DNA of 64,000 nt, from the NCBI GenBank assembly GCA_041941305.1, contig JBGTQJ010000001.1:310001-374000 (forward strand), given 5' to 3'. Position 1 is the stretch's first letter, and each line of letters begins with the position of its first letter. The notes beneath the pieces are model-generated. The model had not been told where the DNA came from and searched no databases. It was given only the letters and a program-made list of their open reading frames with translations. The position numbers and the translations under genes were made by a program. Below, piece by piece: positions 1 through 7,530 of the stretch. The stretch comes from JANSWP01 sp041941305. Its GTDB lineage: Bacteria; Bacteroidota; Bacteroidia; Chitinophagales; Saprospiraceae.

Positions 1-504
1 GAACACGATGTAGAAGGATTGACTTATGATGCCAGAAACGACCAACTTTGGCTGGGATGCAAGGGAAGTTCTGCATCAGATGAAATGAAAATGGAAAAAT
101 CAGTCTTTGCCTTTGATCTAAAAACAAGAACACTGCTGGAGCAGCCAGCTTTAAATATTACTGCTCACAATTGCCATCACTATCTGGGGATTTGTGAAAT
201 TGAAAAAGATCTCGATAAACTCAAAGATATTTTCAGTCTGGAGAATGATGAATTCAAATTCAATCCTTCTGCACTTGCTATTCATCCTTCCACTGGTGAA
301 ATCTTTGTCACTTCCTCAAAAGGCAAGACCCTATTGGTGCTCAACACTAATGGAGAAATAATTCATATAGAAAAATTAAAAAAAAGCCTGCATCCCCAAC
401 CAGAAGGTTTGTGTTTTGACGAAGATGGAACTTTGTATATCAGCAACGAAGGGAAGAAGGGTATACCTGCGACCATCATGAAGTTTGAGTATCATAAATC
501 CTGA
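1..504 (+). CDS. SdiA-regulated domain protein, 3' part
   Basis: The reading frame is open from base 1, so the true start lies upstream of the window; the first in-frame residues read EHDVEGLTYD. The visible 167 codons have the blades of a beta-propeller typical of the SdiA-regulated/phytase-like family: EGLTYD and W-L-GCKG near the start, then NPSALAIHP, GEIFVTSSKG and PEGLCFDEDG-LYISNEG. The family is usually periplasmic or secreted and its biochemical role is poorly defined; the name only reflects regulation of a homologue by SdiA. The gene ends two bases before the stop of the convergent gene at 507. Family assignment is fairly sure; substrate and function are not known. Confidence 0.75.
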   Translation, partial: EHDVEGLTYDARNDQLWLGCKGSSASDEMKMEKSVFAFDLKTRTLLEQPALNITAHNCHHYLGICEIEKDLDKLKDIFSLENDEFKFNPSALAIHPSTGEIFVTSSKGKTLLVLNTNGEIIHIEKLKKSLHPQPEGLCFDEDGTLYISNEGKKGIPATIMKFEYHKS

Positions 505-506
505 AT

Positions 507-1079
507 TCAATTCAAGCCATCCTCCAAAAACCGCAGTGCATAATATCGATAATCCAGAGCCCGGTTGCTCGATTCATCAAACAGGAAATAAACAAAAGCA
601 GTGCCTTTGCCTTCTTTGTACAGAGCAAGCATCCGACAATGTTTGTAATAAGCAAATTTTTCTTTGGGCTGAAAAAAATAGATCATGCCCCAATCCGCAT
701 TAAAATCCTGTTTTAGACTCAGTTTATCCAAGGGTATGGCAGAAATGGCCTTTTCGGGATCGTTGGTTGCCACAGAGGTGATGGAGCGCATGGTTAAAAC
801 ATGTGGGTTGGCACTAAAGGGATGATGCTCCTCAAAAGGTTGAATAGCATATCGAATTTCCAAATCTTCTCTTTTGGAAAAAATGGCAAGCTGATAATCC
901 TGATAGTCATTTTTAATAACTCGAATATCTCTATAGGCTGCATCTCGGGGAGCATTCAAATCAACGCCTACCTCAGACAGCAAATTTTGGAAACTATAAG
1001 GAATATCGATTTCTTGAGCCTGAAGGGAAATTGAAATGACAAAAAGGAAAAGCAATATCGGAATTTTCATAATACTCAC
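507..1079 (-). CDS. secreted protein of unknown function, 190 aa
   Basis: I do not recognise the family. The N-terminus is a clear signal peptide (MSIMKIPILLFLFVISISLQ, cleavage near AQ-E), so the product is exported. The mature part has no cysteine cluster, no lipobox and no recognised catalytic motif; it alternates short strand-like segments (YQLAIFSKREDLEIRYAI, GTAFVYFLFDES) consistent with a small globular beta-rich domain. It is convergent with the SdiA-regulated-like gene, with only two bases between the two stop codons, so 3' ends of the two transcripts must overlap. An alternative start at the fourth codon (MKIPIL) is equally plausible. Confidence 0.6.
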   Translation of the reverse strand: MSIMKIPILLFLFVISISLQAQEIDIPYSFQNLLSEVGVDLNAPRDAAYRDIRVIKNDYQDYQLAIFSKREDLEIRYAIQPFEEHHPFSANPHVLTMRSITSVATNDPEKAISAIPLDKLSLKQDFNADWGMIYFFQPKEKFAYYKHCRMLALYKEGKGTAFVYFLFDESSNRALDYRYYALRFLEDGLN

Positions 1080-1126
1080 AATTTGGATTAGGTGAAATTA
1101 CGAAACTATCCCATTATTTTAAGTTC

Positions 1127-1191
1127 AAGTTCAAGAATCAAGTACAAGTTCAGGGTATGAAACATTGAACTTGTACTTGATTCTCGAACTT
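1127..1191. repeat. intergenic inverted repeat, 26-bp arms
   Basis: Arms at 1127-1152 and 1166-1191 are complementary with one mismatch; the inner 18 bp are perfect. The arms are built from variants of the word CAAGTTC/GAATCAAG. It lies 3' of the putative anti-sigma gene and 5' of the secreted gene at 507-1079. It could end the sigma operon transcript, although no T-run follows. A cousin made of the same words is at 23817-23870. Confidence 0.85.
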
Positions 1192-1213
1192 AATATTGCC
1201 TTTATGTTTTGGG

Positions 1214-1459
1214 TTATTGAGAAGGAGCTTGCCGGATTTTTTCTTTAATGGAATAGAGCAGGGAAGGATTGACTTTTTTGCGTTGGATGCGATTTTTGAT
1301 AAATTCTCTAAAGGAACGTTCTTTACTTAATATCTCCCGATACGAGGGATTGGTTTTGATTTCATTTAAAAAGGCTCTTTCTGCCTCTGGAGATAATTCA
1401 TTGTCAAGGAGCAAGTTCATTCTTTGAATGAGTTCTTGATTGGTGGCTTGATTTCTCAT
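1214..1459 (-). CDS. putative anti-sigma factor, short cytoplasmic form
   Basis: A small charged protein of 81 residues (88 if the upstream ATG at 1480 is used). The N-terminal part, ELIQRMNLLLDNELSPEAER followed by FLNEIKTNPSYREIL, resembles the helical opening of Bacteroidota anti-sigma proteins, but the zinc-binding His-x3-Cys-x2-Cys of the ZAS family is absent. The remainder is basic and has no membrane segment. It lies downstream of the ECF sigma gene on the same strand, which is the usual place for an anti-sigma gene. I prefer the start at 1459 because the one at 1480 overlaps the end of the 47-codon ORF. Assignment rests on position and weak pattern only. Confidence 0.5.
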   Translation of the reverse strand: MRNQATNQELIQRMNLLLDNELSPEAERAFLNEIKTNPSYREILSKERSFREFIKNRIQRKKVNPSLLYSIKEKIRQAPSQ

Positions 1460-1470
1460 TGGAATCGCAT

Positions 1471-1614
1471 TTAAAACCATCCTATCGAATCTCCCTGGGA
1501 AGCCACCCCGGGACAGTCACTCAGCGCAGTACCATCGCTACAGACTGTCCCGCCGATCACATCGACAAAAGGGAAGTTTGTAGCTAGTATGGTTGGTTGT
1601 TGTGAAGAAAACAT
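1471..1614 (-). CDS. overlooked 47-codon ORF between sigma and anti-sigma
   Basis: An ATG-started frame of 47 codons ending in TAA fills the gap between the ECF sigma gene and the putative anti-sigma gene. The product has no signal peptide; its centre reads DVIGGTVCSDGT-ALSDCPGV, with two cysteines nine residues apart and many glycines. The stop codon sits 12 bases before the preferred start of the next gene, and it overlaps the longer start at 1480, which would suit translational coupling. No Shine-Dalgarno is visible, which is normal in this phylum. The DNA also carries a 10-bp inverted repeat. Not recognised; it may be coding or a structured leader. Confidence 0.4.
   Translation of the reverse strand: MFSSQQPTILATNFPFVDVIGGTVCSDGTALSDCPGVASQGDSIGWF
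1509..1552. repeat. 10-bp inverted repeat between sigma and anti-sigma genes
   Basis: CGGGACAGTC at 1509-1518 pairs perfectly with GACTGTCCCG at 1543-1552 across a 24-base loop. In the minus-strand transcript this hairpin would stand between the sigma and anti-sigma coding regions, inside the 47-codon ORF. No T-run follows, so it is more likely a processing, attenuation or translation-control structure than a strong terminator. Confidence 0.6.
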
Positions 1615-1788
1615 GATGCTGAGTTGATTTTTATTGAATTATGAATGATAAAATGATTCAATATTCACAATTCAAATGACTTTAGATTCTATAAGACAGT
1701 TTAGTTAAACAAAAAAGCAAAAAAAAAACAGCAAACAATTGGGTCGGATAAGCATTTGCCGACTGCCAACTGTTTACTGCACCTATAT

Positions 1789-2376
1789 TTATCCGCGTTT
1801 ATCCTTATAACCTAAGGAATGTGCGTAAGATTTAAGTTGTTCCTTCAGCATATTTCGCGCTCGAAACAATCGAGAACGTACGGTACCGATAGGAATATCA
1901 ATTATCTTGGAAATTTCTTCATATTTGAATCCTTCGATATCGCAAAGTAGTATCACGGTACGGAAATCAACAGGTAGAGAGTTGATAGCATTTGTAACTT
2001 CATCTCCCATCATTCCCTGAAACATTTCTTCCCGTAAGTCCATGTAACTAGAGTAGTTGGTGTCTTCGGTCTCCTTGTGATAAGTCACAATTTCTTCGTA
2101 ATCCACTTTGTTTGGACGCTTGGTGGCTTTGCGATAGTGGTTGATAAACGCATTCTTCAAAATCTTGAAGAGCCATGCCTTTGCATTCGTACCTTCCATA
2201 TAGCTGTCAATGAAACGATATGCCTTCAGGTAAGTTTCCTGAACAAGGTCATTCGCGTCATCTTCATTGAAGGTAAGATGGTAGGCAAAATTGTACAGCG
2301 CATCAATTTGAGGCAAGAACTCCACCTCAAAGACTTGCTGGCGTCGCTTTGTTTCGTTGTCTAGCATTACCATCAT
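1789..2376 (-). CDS. ECF (sigma-70 family) RNA polymerase sigma factor
   Basis: A 195-residue extracytoplasmic-function-type sigma factor. Region 2 occupies roughly residues 29-83 (FAYHLTF-NEDDANDLVQETYLKAYRF, then WLFKILKNAFINHYRK, the core-binding and -10 recognition part). Region 4 covers about 126-180 (INSLPVDFRTVILLCDIEGF, then YEEISKIIDIPIGTVRSRL-FRAR, a helix-turn-helix for the -35 element). Region 3 is missing, as expected for ECF. The start may be the first, second or fourth codon (MMVML). Downstream on the same strand are the 47-codon ORF and a putative anti-sigma gene, so the group is probably one autoregulated unit. The stimulus cannot be read from the sequence. Confidence 0.92.
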   Translation of the reverse strand: MMVMLDNETKRRQQVFEVEFLPQIDALYNFAYHLTFNEDDANDLVQETYLKAYRFIDSYMEGTNAKAWLFKILKNAFINHYRKATKRPNKVDYEEIVTYHKETEDTNYSSYMDLREEMFQGMMGDEVTNAINSLPVDFRTVILLCDIEGFKYEEISKIIDIPIGTVRSRLFRARNMLKEQLKSYAHSLGYKDKRG

Positions 2377-2654
2377 AAAGGTAGAAGGTTTTGTTTTTGA
2401 ATGCAGGCATGAGAAGTGAAATTTTTAGAACGTTCTTTTCCACTTTTCATAAACCTACTTGCGCATGCACGAGGAACAAAACTGAAAGCATTTTTAAAAA
2501 GTTCCCGAGAAACGAAAAAAATTCATTTTTTTTTTCAAAATCTTTTTTTTCATTCCCTCTCATCGTGCAAAAACAAGTGTACCTTCTATCTAATTGTTAT
2601 TATTAAAATTTACATTTTTTCTGGCATCAAGTCAAAAATAATAAATTGGAGGTT

Positions 2655-2715
2655 TTAGGAGGAGAGGCTTAATAAGAAGCTGATTTTCAGCTTCTTATTA
2701 AGCCTCTCCTCCTAA
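2655..2715. repeat. perfect 29-bp palindrome with 3-nt loop
   Basis: Arms at 2655-2683 and 2687-2715 are perfectly complementary over 29 bp with only TTT between them. It stands 3' of the DoxX-like gene and well upstream of the sigma gene, both on the minus strand. Neither side has a long T-run. It is one of the most perfect hairpins in the window and could form a cruciform or a very stable RNA stem. The rest of the 2377-2654 gap is AT-rich, with T-runs near 2525, and holds nothing else I can support. Confidence 0.9.
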
Positions 2716-2766
2716 GTTTAGTTGACGACAGCGAGCCCATAGGGCGATGCTGACGTCAACTAAACT
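2715..2766. repeat. second inverted repeat abutting 2655-2715
   Basis: Thirteen-base arms at 2715-2727 and 2754-2766 are perfectly complementary and enclose further short complementary pieces (CAGC...GCTG and GCCC...GGGC). The inner arm end contains the TAG stop of the DoxX-like gene, so the coding region runs straight into the stem. Two independent hairpins in tandem at one 3' end is unusual. Confidence 0.8.
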
Positions 2767-4009
2767 ACCGATTAAACGGATATTCATTTACCCAATGAAA
2801 CCCTCGATTCGCCAATAAAAAATCTTTTTTCTTTTTTTCTTTAAAAACAATTTTCAAGGAATCATTTTTATAAACACCCTCTAATTGGAACAAACTCGAA
2901 TCGGGTCTGGAGTAAAACATCGTATCAATCTGGGTAGAATCCTGCCTTGAACTCAATTGGATGAAATGATTCGTCGTATCTGTTTCAAGTGTATGCCATT
3001 TTTTTTGATCGTCCATAGTTTGAACAGCAGCCCATCCTTTACGCTCTATCATCAATCTTCTCCATCGGGAATACTCCGTAAGCAAAGGAGGAATGGTATC
3101 TCCATTTTTTTCAAAAGATTCCACCTCATACAATCCATACAAGGCTGGTTTAGGAGCTTTCCAGCCCCATTTATTGAGCATTTCGTTCATATTGTATAAG
3201 GAAAATGCCAGATAACCAGCTAATACAATCCATTTGATGTAATTTTTGACCTTGGTAAGTTCAGGGCTTGTAAATAGATCATCCTGTATTGCCGAATCAG
3301 CGGGCTTGTTTAAAATAAATACATGGTACAATCTTTTGAAATCCAACATTATGAGAAACAATGCCATGAATACAATATGCCCGGAAAGTATTTTGACCGG
3401 AACGTCGTAGAAGAAATTCAAAGCCATCACATTTCCCATGACGGCAAGGGTTAAAATGGCTCCAAGAGTCGTGGTTCTTCTGGTCAGTAATAATAAAGCG
3501 GCTACAGTCTCTCCAATTCCCGTAAAAACAGTGTAGCCTTTGGAATAACCCATAAAAGTCCATAACAATCCCATGGGAGACGAATCCCCATAAGCTTGCG
3601 TCAATCGGGCAAAAGAAGGAAACTGAAACTGACTATAAAACACTTTTGCAAAACCATACATCAACATTTGATAGAAAAGGTAATATCGAATAAGCACCAC
3701 TAATCCCTTTAACAAGCCATTATAATGAGGTCGATCATCATCAAAAAAAGACCAAACAATAGCAATGATAGCCGCCAAAGCTGCATAACACAAAAGTGAC
3801 ACCCAATTGTAAGTAGTATCACCACTTCCATTGGTAAAAATGTTGATGGTACCTGGCAGATTCATGAAAGCATCTTCAAACCAGGGAACAATTTTTCGCC
3901 AGACAGGATCAATAAATCCAGAAGTTACAAATTGATTGGAAATGATAAAAAGCGTCAGGTAAGTTGCTAAAAATCGAAAGCCAATTTTTTTGGAAAGGCT
4001 CCATTGCAT
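2765..4009 (-). CDS. DoxX-like integral membrane protein, 414 aa
   Basis: An inner-membrane protein with about seven or eight hydrophobic helices in its first 270 residues and a soluble C-terminal part of about 130 residues. The middle contains a DoxX-like stretch: YYLFYQMLMYGFAKV, then FTGIGETVAALLLLTRRTTT, then HIVFMALFLIMLDFKRL. The C-terminal region (YGLYEVESFEKNGD..., RRLMIERKGWAAV, DSLKIVF) looks like a small beta domain outside the DoxX fold; similar two-part proteins are common in Bacteroidota. The frame is open to 4111, but I prefer the ATG at 4009 because the extra 34 residues are unlike a membrane protein start. Function unknown. Confidence 0.7.
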   Translation of the reverse strand: MQWSLSKKIGFRFLATYLTLFIISNQFVTSGFIDPVWRKIVPWFEDAFMNLPGTINIFTNGSGDTTYNWVSLLCYAALAAIIAIVWSFFDDDRPHYNGLLKGLVVLIRYYLFYQMLMYGFAKVFYSQFQFPSFARLTQAYGDSSPMGLLWTFMGYSKGYTVFTGIGETVAALLLLTRRTTTLGAILTLAVMGNVMALNFFYDVPVKILSGHIVFMALFLIMLDFKRLYHVFILNKPADSAIQDDLFTSPELTKVKNYIKWIVLAGYLAFSLYNMNEMLNKWGWKAPKPALYGLYEVESFEKNGDTIPPLLTEYSRWRRLMIERKGWAAVQTMDDQKKWHTLETDTTNHFIQLSSRQDSTQIDTMFYSRPDSSLFQLEGVYKNDSLKIVFKEKKKKDFLLANRGFHWVNEYPFNR

Positions 4010-4120
4010 GGTTTTAGTTTTGTTTTGAAACGCAGTTGAGAGCCAAATATAGGAAGAGCGTTTGAGATTTAACAAATTGAAGGAAAAAGTAAGAGAGACA
4101 ACATGTGTCAACCCCCCAGA

Positions 4121-4284
4121 GGCAGGGTTGATTGGTTCTAATTTAAACTGTTTTTAATCAAAATTAAAATGAAAATCAAAATGAAAAAGCCAAATATTCA
4201 TAAAGCCAAAGGGGCATTCTTTTATTTTAATTTTCATTTTGATTTTCATTTTTTGAAAAAATAATAGAACCAATCAACCCTGCC
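4121..4284. repeat. nested inverted repeat with shared outer arms
   Basis: Outer arms at 4121-4140 and 4265-4284 are perfectly complementary over 20 bp (inner word GATTGGTTCTA). A second perfect stem lies inside: 4166-4187 with 4231-4252, 22 bp, made of A-rich words such as AAAATGAAAATC. The same outer arm, one base different, recurs at 23743-23912 around an entirely different inner stem. It lies in the gap upstream of the DoxX-like gene. Confidence 0.85.
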
Positions 4285-4417
4285 CCAGAGGGTCAAGCTG
4301 AATTTTGGCAATAAAAAACCTTTCATTTATCTTTTTTTACTAAATCTATTGATATTCAATTTGTTGCGGGGTGCGAGTTGAAATTCAGTGATTTAAGATG
4401 TAATCTGAAAATTGGGA
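4283..4417 (+). repeat. dispersed intergenic repeat, copy 1
   Basis: This stretch, beginning CAAGCTGAATTTTGG and containing GATATTCAATTTGTTGCGG and GAGTTGAAATTCA, matches the reverse complement of 22801-22997 along most of its length with scattered differences. Copy 2 carries an extra palindromic segment near the GTTGCGGGG word. It has no ORF. Relative to the adjacent minus-strand genes the two copies are in opposite orientation, so it is not simply a shared promoter. It fills the rest of the 4010-4441 gap. Confidence 0.75.
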
Positions 4418-4441
4418 ATGATTCATGTTGCCTCTTGCTGC

Positions 4442-5110
4442 TTATTCTCTAATCGCACTCAAAAAGAAATCCCCAAGTGGCTTGGCTGCCAAGTAATGAT
4501 CCATACACAAATCAGTCAAATCATCTCTCAAAATAGCATCCGCTGGAAATTGGCCAAAAACATAGTAGGACTTGTTGTACAAAAGCGGCTGTTCTTCTGC
4601 AGCTTCTACAAATTCCTTGGGCAGACGCTTGTTTTTTTCTCCCTGAATTTCTCCAAATTTTTCTACAAAATTTGCGTCCGAAATCAAAGCTTCAAATCCA
4701 CCTAAATCTGCTGCAATGGCTTCCCTGACTTTTTGCAATTGGTTTTTCTCAGGCATGTAAAAACCGCTGTAAATCCTGAAATCTTCATGGCTTGCCTGAA
4801 TATAGATACCGCCTGCTTTTTTCCCTTTTCGTCCACCCTCCGCTACAACGGCCGACATTTGAGTTTTATATGGGGTTTTGTCTTTTGAAAATCGGGTGTC
4901 CCGATATATGCGAAACATCCCATCTTTAGCTGTCATTGAGATGCCTGCGTCTATTGCACTTGCCCGATCTATCAAAATTTCAACAAAATCGAGAAAGGGT
5001 TTTTCGACATTTGCTTTAAAGCGTTTTTTGTTTTCATTAAACCATTCGCGGTTGTTGTTTTTATCCAATTCAGTTAGGAAATTGATGAAGTCGGGAGTGA
5101 AATGTGCCAT
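4442..5110 (-). CDS. DUF2461 domain protein
   Basis: A 222-residue cytoplasmic protein of the DUF2461 (TIGR02453) family. Family hallmarks are visible: FLTELDKNNNREWFNENKKR at the N-terminus, DGMFRIYRDTRFSKDKTPYK in the middle, and GGIYIQ plus the SGFYMPE segment after it. Length is normal for the family and the ATG at 5110 gives the standard start MAHFTPDFINFL. No enzyme activity has been established for the family, so none is claimed. It is followed on the same strand by the repeat-rich gap before the DoxX-like gene, and preceded by a strong hairpin. Confidence 0.9.
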   Translation of the reverse strand: MAHFTPDFINFLTELDKNNNREWFNENKKRFKANVEKPFLDFVEILIDRASAIDAGISMTAKDGMFRIYRDTRFSKDKTPYKTQMSAVVAEGGRKGKKAGGIYIQASHEDFRIYSGFYMPEKNQLQKVREAIAADLGGFEALISDANFVEKFGEIQGEKNKRLPKEFVEAAEEQPLLYNKSYYVFGQFPADAILRDDLTDLCMDHYLAAKPLGDFFLSAIRE

Positions 5111-5173
5111 GTTATTTTTTGTTTTTCTTTTTTTATTCGTAAGCCCTTTGGCGGCGAATAAAAAATCATATTT

Positions 5174-5221
5174 GCGCAGAGGGCTTAAAAATTTTGCACA
5201 AAATTTTTAAGCCCTCTGCGC
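5174..5221. repeat. perfect 23-bp palindrome with 2-nt loop
   Basis: Arms 5174-5196 and 5199-5221 pair perfectly (core AGGGCTTAAAAATTTT). It is followed by a second, smaller hairpin at 5230-5258 (TTTCTTCGGC against GCCGAAGAAA). Both lie 3' of the VOC gene on the minus strand, where they could end its transcript, and upstream of the DUF2461 gene. A short imperfect direct repeat (CTGC..ACTGCCTACTGC type) follows at about 5265-5295. Confidence 0.88.
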
Positions 5222-5296
5222 ATGATATATTTCTTCGGCGGTTCTACAGCCGAAGAAAAACCAACTGCAGACTGCCTACTGCAATCTGCCTACTCC

Positions 5297-5665
5297 TCAA
5301 TTAGGGCTGTGCAACGCAATGCGGTTCCCTTCTGTGTCCATAAAAAATGCAAAATAGCCAATTTCATCGGATATCTTGGTTTTGGGCATCACCACTGAAC
5401 CCCCAGCATCTTCTACCCTATTGAGAATAGGTCCAAGGTCTTTTCCACCATTTAAATAAGGAACAGTTCCCTGAGCACTTGGTGCATAATTTTCACCTGT
5501 ACAAATAGACCCGCCTACACCTCCATCAGGAGCATTGAAAAAAGCCATTTGGGTGCCATTCATTTCCTGGGTAAGCATTTCCGCATCAAAAATTTTAGAA
5601 TAAAAATCTTTTGCTCTGTTGAAATTTGTAGCTGGAATTTCAAACCAGTTAATTGCATTTGCCAT
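5297..5665 (-). CDS. VOC family protein (glyoxalase/dioxygenase fold)
   Basis: A 122-residue single-module member of the vicinal oxygen chelate superfamily. The opening NAINWFEIPATNFNRAKDFYSKIF is the typical first beta-alpha unit, and the end IGYFAFFMDTEGNRIALHSPN is the typical last strand with the conserved D-EGN-I-L-S motif. The segment GGSVVMPKTKI is the usual central element. Likely metal-binding positions are not complete enough to name a reaction; this subgroup is often annotated only as glyoxalase-like. Start at 5665 fits the family. It is divergent from the gene at 5913. Confidence 0.9.
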   Translation of the reverse strand: MANAINWFEIPATNFNRAKDFYSKIFDAEMLTQEMNGTQMAFFNAPDGGVGGSICTGENYAPSAQGTVPYLNGGKDLGPILNRVEDAGGSVVMPKTKISDEIGYFAFFMDTEGNRIALHSPN

Positions 5666-5690
5666 TTGTTTATAGTTTACTTGAGTTCCC

Positions 5691-5754
5691 GGTTCCCGGT
5701 TCTCTGTTCCCTGTTTGTTTCTTTTTCAAAACAGGGAACAGAGAACCGGGAACC
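5691..5754. repeat. perfect 26-bp inverted repeat between divergent genes
   Basis: Arms 5691-5716 and 5729-5754 are perfectly complementary (words GGTTCCC, CTCTGTTCCC) with a 12-base loop. It lies between the starts of two divergently transcribed genes (VOC, minus; 5913, plus), so it cannot be a terminator for either. This is the clearest case in the window against a purely terminator role for these palindromes. Confidence 0.9.
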
Positions 5755-5827
5755 CAGAACTGATTCATTGATGGCACAAAAATAAAATCAAACAAAATGT
5801 GTTTTTTGAAAAAAATATAAAAATCGT

Positions 5828-5859
5828 TTTGTTTTAAATTCTCAAAACACTTACTTTTG
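5828..5859 (+). promoter_or_regulatory. Bacteroidota-type promoter for the gene at 5913
   Basis: TTTG at 5828-5831 and TACTTTTG at 5852-5859 match the TTTG / TAnnTTTG promoter of this phylum with a 20-base spacer. Transcription would begin near 5866, giving a leader of about 47 bases. Confidence 0.7.
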
Positions 5860-5912
5860 CATTGATTATCAATTATTTGAATTCAAATAATTCATCAAAA
5901 ACGTAAAATTCT

Positions 5913-7361
5913 ATGTCCAAAAAGGGCAATTTATTTTTTCTCATAAAGTCCTTAACTAAATCTGAAAAGCGGTATTTTAAAATTTTTTGTTTTAGCCAAA
6001 AAGTAGGTAAAAACTACCTAAAACTATTTGAGGCATATGACAAAATGGAAGTATTGGATGAAGCCTTGATCAAAGAGAAATTTAAAAATGAAAAGTTTGT
6101 CGTGCAGCTACATGTCACCAAAAACTACTTATCCAATCTCATACTAGCAGCACTTAGAAATTACCATTCGAAATTTTCAAAAGCTGCAGAATTGAAAGAT
6201 TGCTTAAGAAACGTTGAAATCCTCTTCTCTAAAGAATTATATGACCAATGCTATTATGAACTTCAAAAAGCAGAGCGGATAGCCTTGGAATATGAACGTC
6301 CAACATCCCAACTCGAAGTTTTGAATTGGCGAAGAAGATTGATTCTGGCAAAAAAGGGATTTCAAAAGGAAGATTTGCTTGAATTGGTTCAATCTGAAAA
6401 TGTGGCTATTCAACAATTGGAGCAACTAAATAAGAATTGGTCCTTATTGGCCAAAGTTTTTGATTTTATCAATGATGTAGAGGGAAGCATTTTAAAAAAG
6501 GAGCTAAAAGAAAATTCAAAACAGTATGAAACCTTGCAGTCCAAAACACTTTTTCACCATTTCCTATATACCTATTACACCATTAACTCAAAACCAGAAA
6601 AAGCAAAAATCAATTTGCTTGAATTGATCGAACTATTGGAAGCCCACCCCAATCGCATTGTGGAAGATCCTGGTTCCTACATGACGGCCCTGAACAATTT
6701 GGTCGGTTTTTATTTATTCCAGAAAGACTACGAGGCGGCATATCCCATTTTGCAAAAAGTAAAAGACATTCCAGAAAAATACAACTTAAGGCAGGAAAGC
6801 AAGTTTACCCTAAAATTACAGCTGCGAACGCATAATGTTGAATTGGAAATATATCGCGACACCCAGCAATGGCAAAAAGGAATTGAACTAATAGAAGCAC
6901 GAACGGAATTTTTGGAAAAAAATAGAAAAATCATCCCCGAAGTCTATTTGCTACAGCTTTGGTATCAATTTTCATACATCTACTTCATGGCAAAAGACTA
7001 CAACAATGCCCTTAAATGGGTGAATGAAATATTGAACTTTAAATTCGGGAAGGAGCGAAAAGATTTACAATCCTATGCTCGCATACTCAACCTCATGATA
7101 CACCTCGAATTGGGCAATAGCTTTGTACTCAAATATGCCGTTGAAAGTACTCGTCGTTGGCTCAGAAAACAAAAAACAATAGAGCCCTTTGAAAAAGTGT
7201 TGTTAAAATTCTTCTCTAAAATCAGCAATACGGCTAAAGGGGATTTCAGATCGATGTTTCGGAAATTGTCGAGTGATTTATTCTATGGAGAGGAACCTTT
7301 GATTACGGAGAATGTATTGGATTATTTGGATTTTAGAGGGTGGGTTGAGGAGCGGAGTTGA
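5913..7361 (+). CDS. alpha-helical repeat protein of unknown function, 482 aa
   Basis: A soluble, nearly all-helical protein without signal peptide or membrane segment. The start, SKKGNLFFLIKSLTKSEKRYFK, is a signature I associate with a Bacteroidota-specific family that has no assigned function. Beyond residue 100 the sequence shows TPR-like helical pairs (QCYYELQKAERIALEY; QKDYEAAYPILQKVKDI; AKDYNNALKWVNEIL), so it probably acts as a scaffold. No catalytic motif is seen. It has a good promoter of the phylum consensus and stands alone: upstream is a divergent VOC gene, downstream a 548-base non-coding gap. Confidence 0.75.
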   Translation: MSKKGNLFFLIKSLTKSEKRYFKIFCFSQKVGKNYLKLFEAYDKMEVLDEALIKEKFKNEKFVVQLHVTKNYLSNLILAALRNYHSKFSKAAELKDCLRNVEILFSKELYDQCYYELQKAERIALEYERPTSQLEVLNWRRRLILAKKGFQKEDLLELVQSENVAIQQLEQLNKNWSLLAKVFDFINDVEGSILKKELKENSKQYETLQSKTLFHHFLYTYYTINSKPEKAKINLLELIELLEAHPNRIVEDPGSYMTALNNLVGFYLFQKDYEAAYPILQKVKDIPEKYNLRQESKFTLKLQLRTHNVELEIYRDTQQWQKGIELIEARTEFLEKNRKIIPEVYLLQLWYQFSYIYFMAKDYNNALKWVNEILNFKFGKERKDLQSYARILNLMIHLELGNSFVLKYAVESTRRWLRKQKTIEPFEKVLLKFFSKISNTAKGDFRSMFRKLSSDLFYGEEPLITENVLDYLDFRGWVEERS

Positions 7362-7367
7362 CCTATA

Positions 7368-7406
7368 GGCAGCTCTACAAGAGTTTGGGAACTCCCTGAG
7401 AGCGCC
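7368..7406. terminator. hairpin just after the 5913-7361 gene
   Basis: Immediately behind the stop codon GGCAGCTCT pairs imperfectly with AGAGCGCC, and inside it GAGTT pairs with AACTC around TGGG. There is no T-run, so termination is only suggested by position. Confidence 0.4.
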
Positions 7407-7449
7407 AGCGTTTGGCTTTTGGAATAGATGGGTCATTTAACACGGAGTC

Positions 7450-7530
7450 GGGGTTGTCTCGTAAGTTTACTTTAGAAGAAAGATGCCAAAGCTAAATTTG
7501 TCCTCCCCTATTTACTTATGATACAGCCCC
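7450..7530. repeat. IS-end-like imperfect inverted repeat
   Basis: GGGGTTGTCTCGTAAGTTTA at 7450 and the reverse complement of 7510-7530 (GGGGCTGTATCATAAGTAAA) are imperfect inverted repeats around about 38 bases. The GGG-TGTCTCATAAG pattern resembles the ends of some Bacteroidota insertion sequences; a related word, GTCTGTCTCATAAG, is at about 31900. No transposase is present. This could be the footprint of a lost element or a tiny non-autonomous element. Confidence 0.45.

Noticed and set aside
7450..7530. intact insertion sequence
   Set aside because: Only end-like inverted repeats are present, with about 38 bases between them and no transposase.
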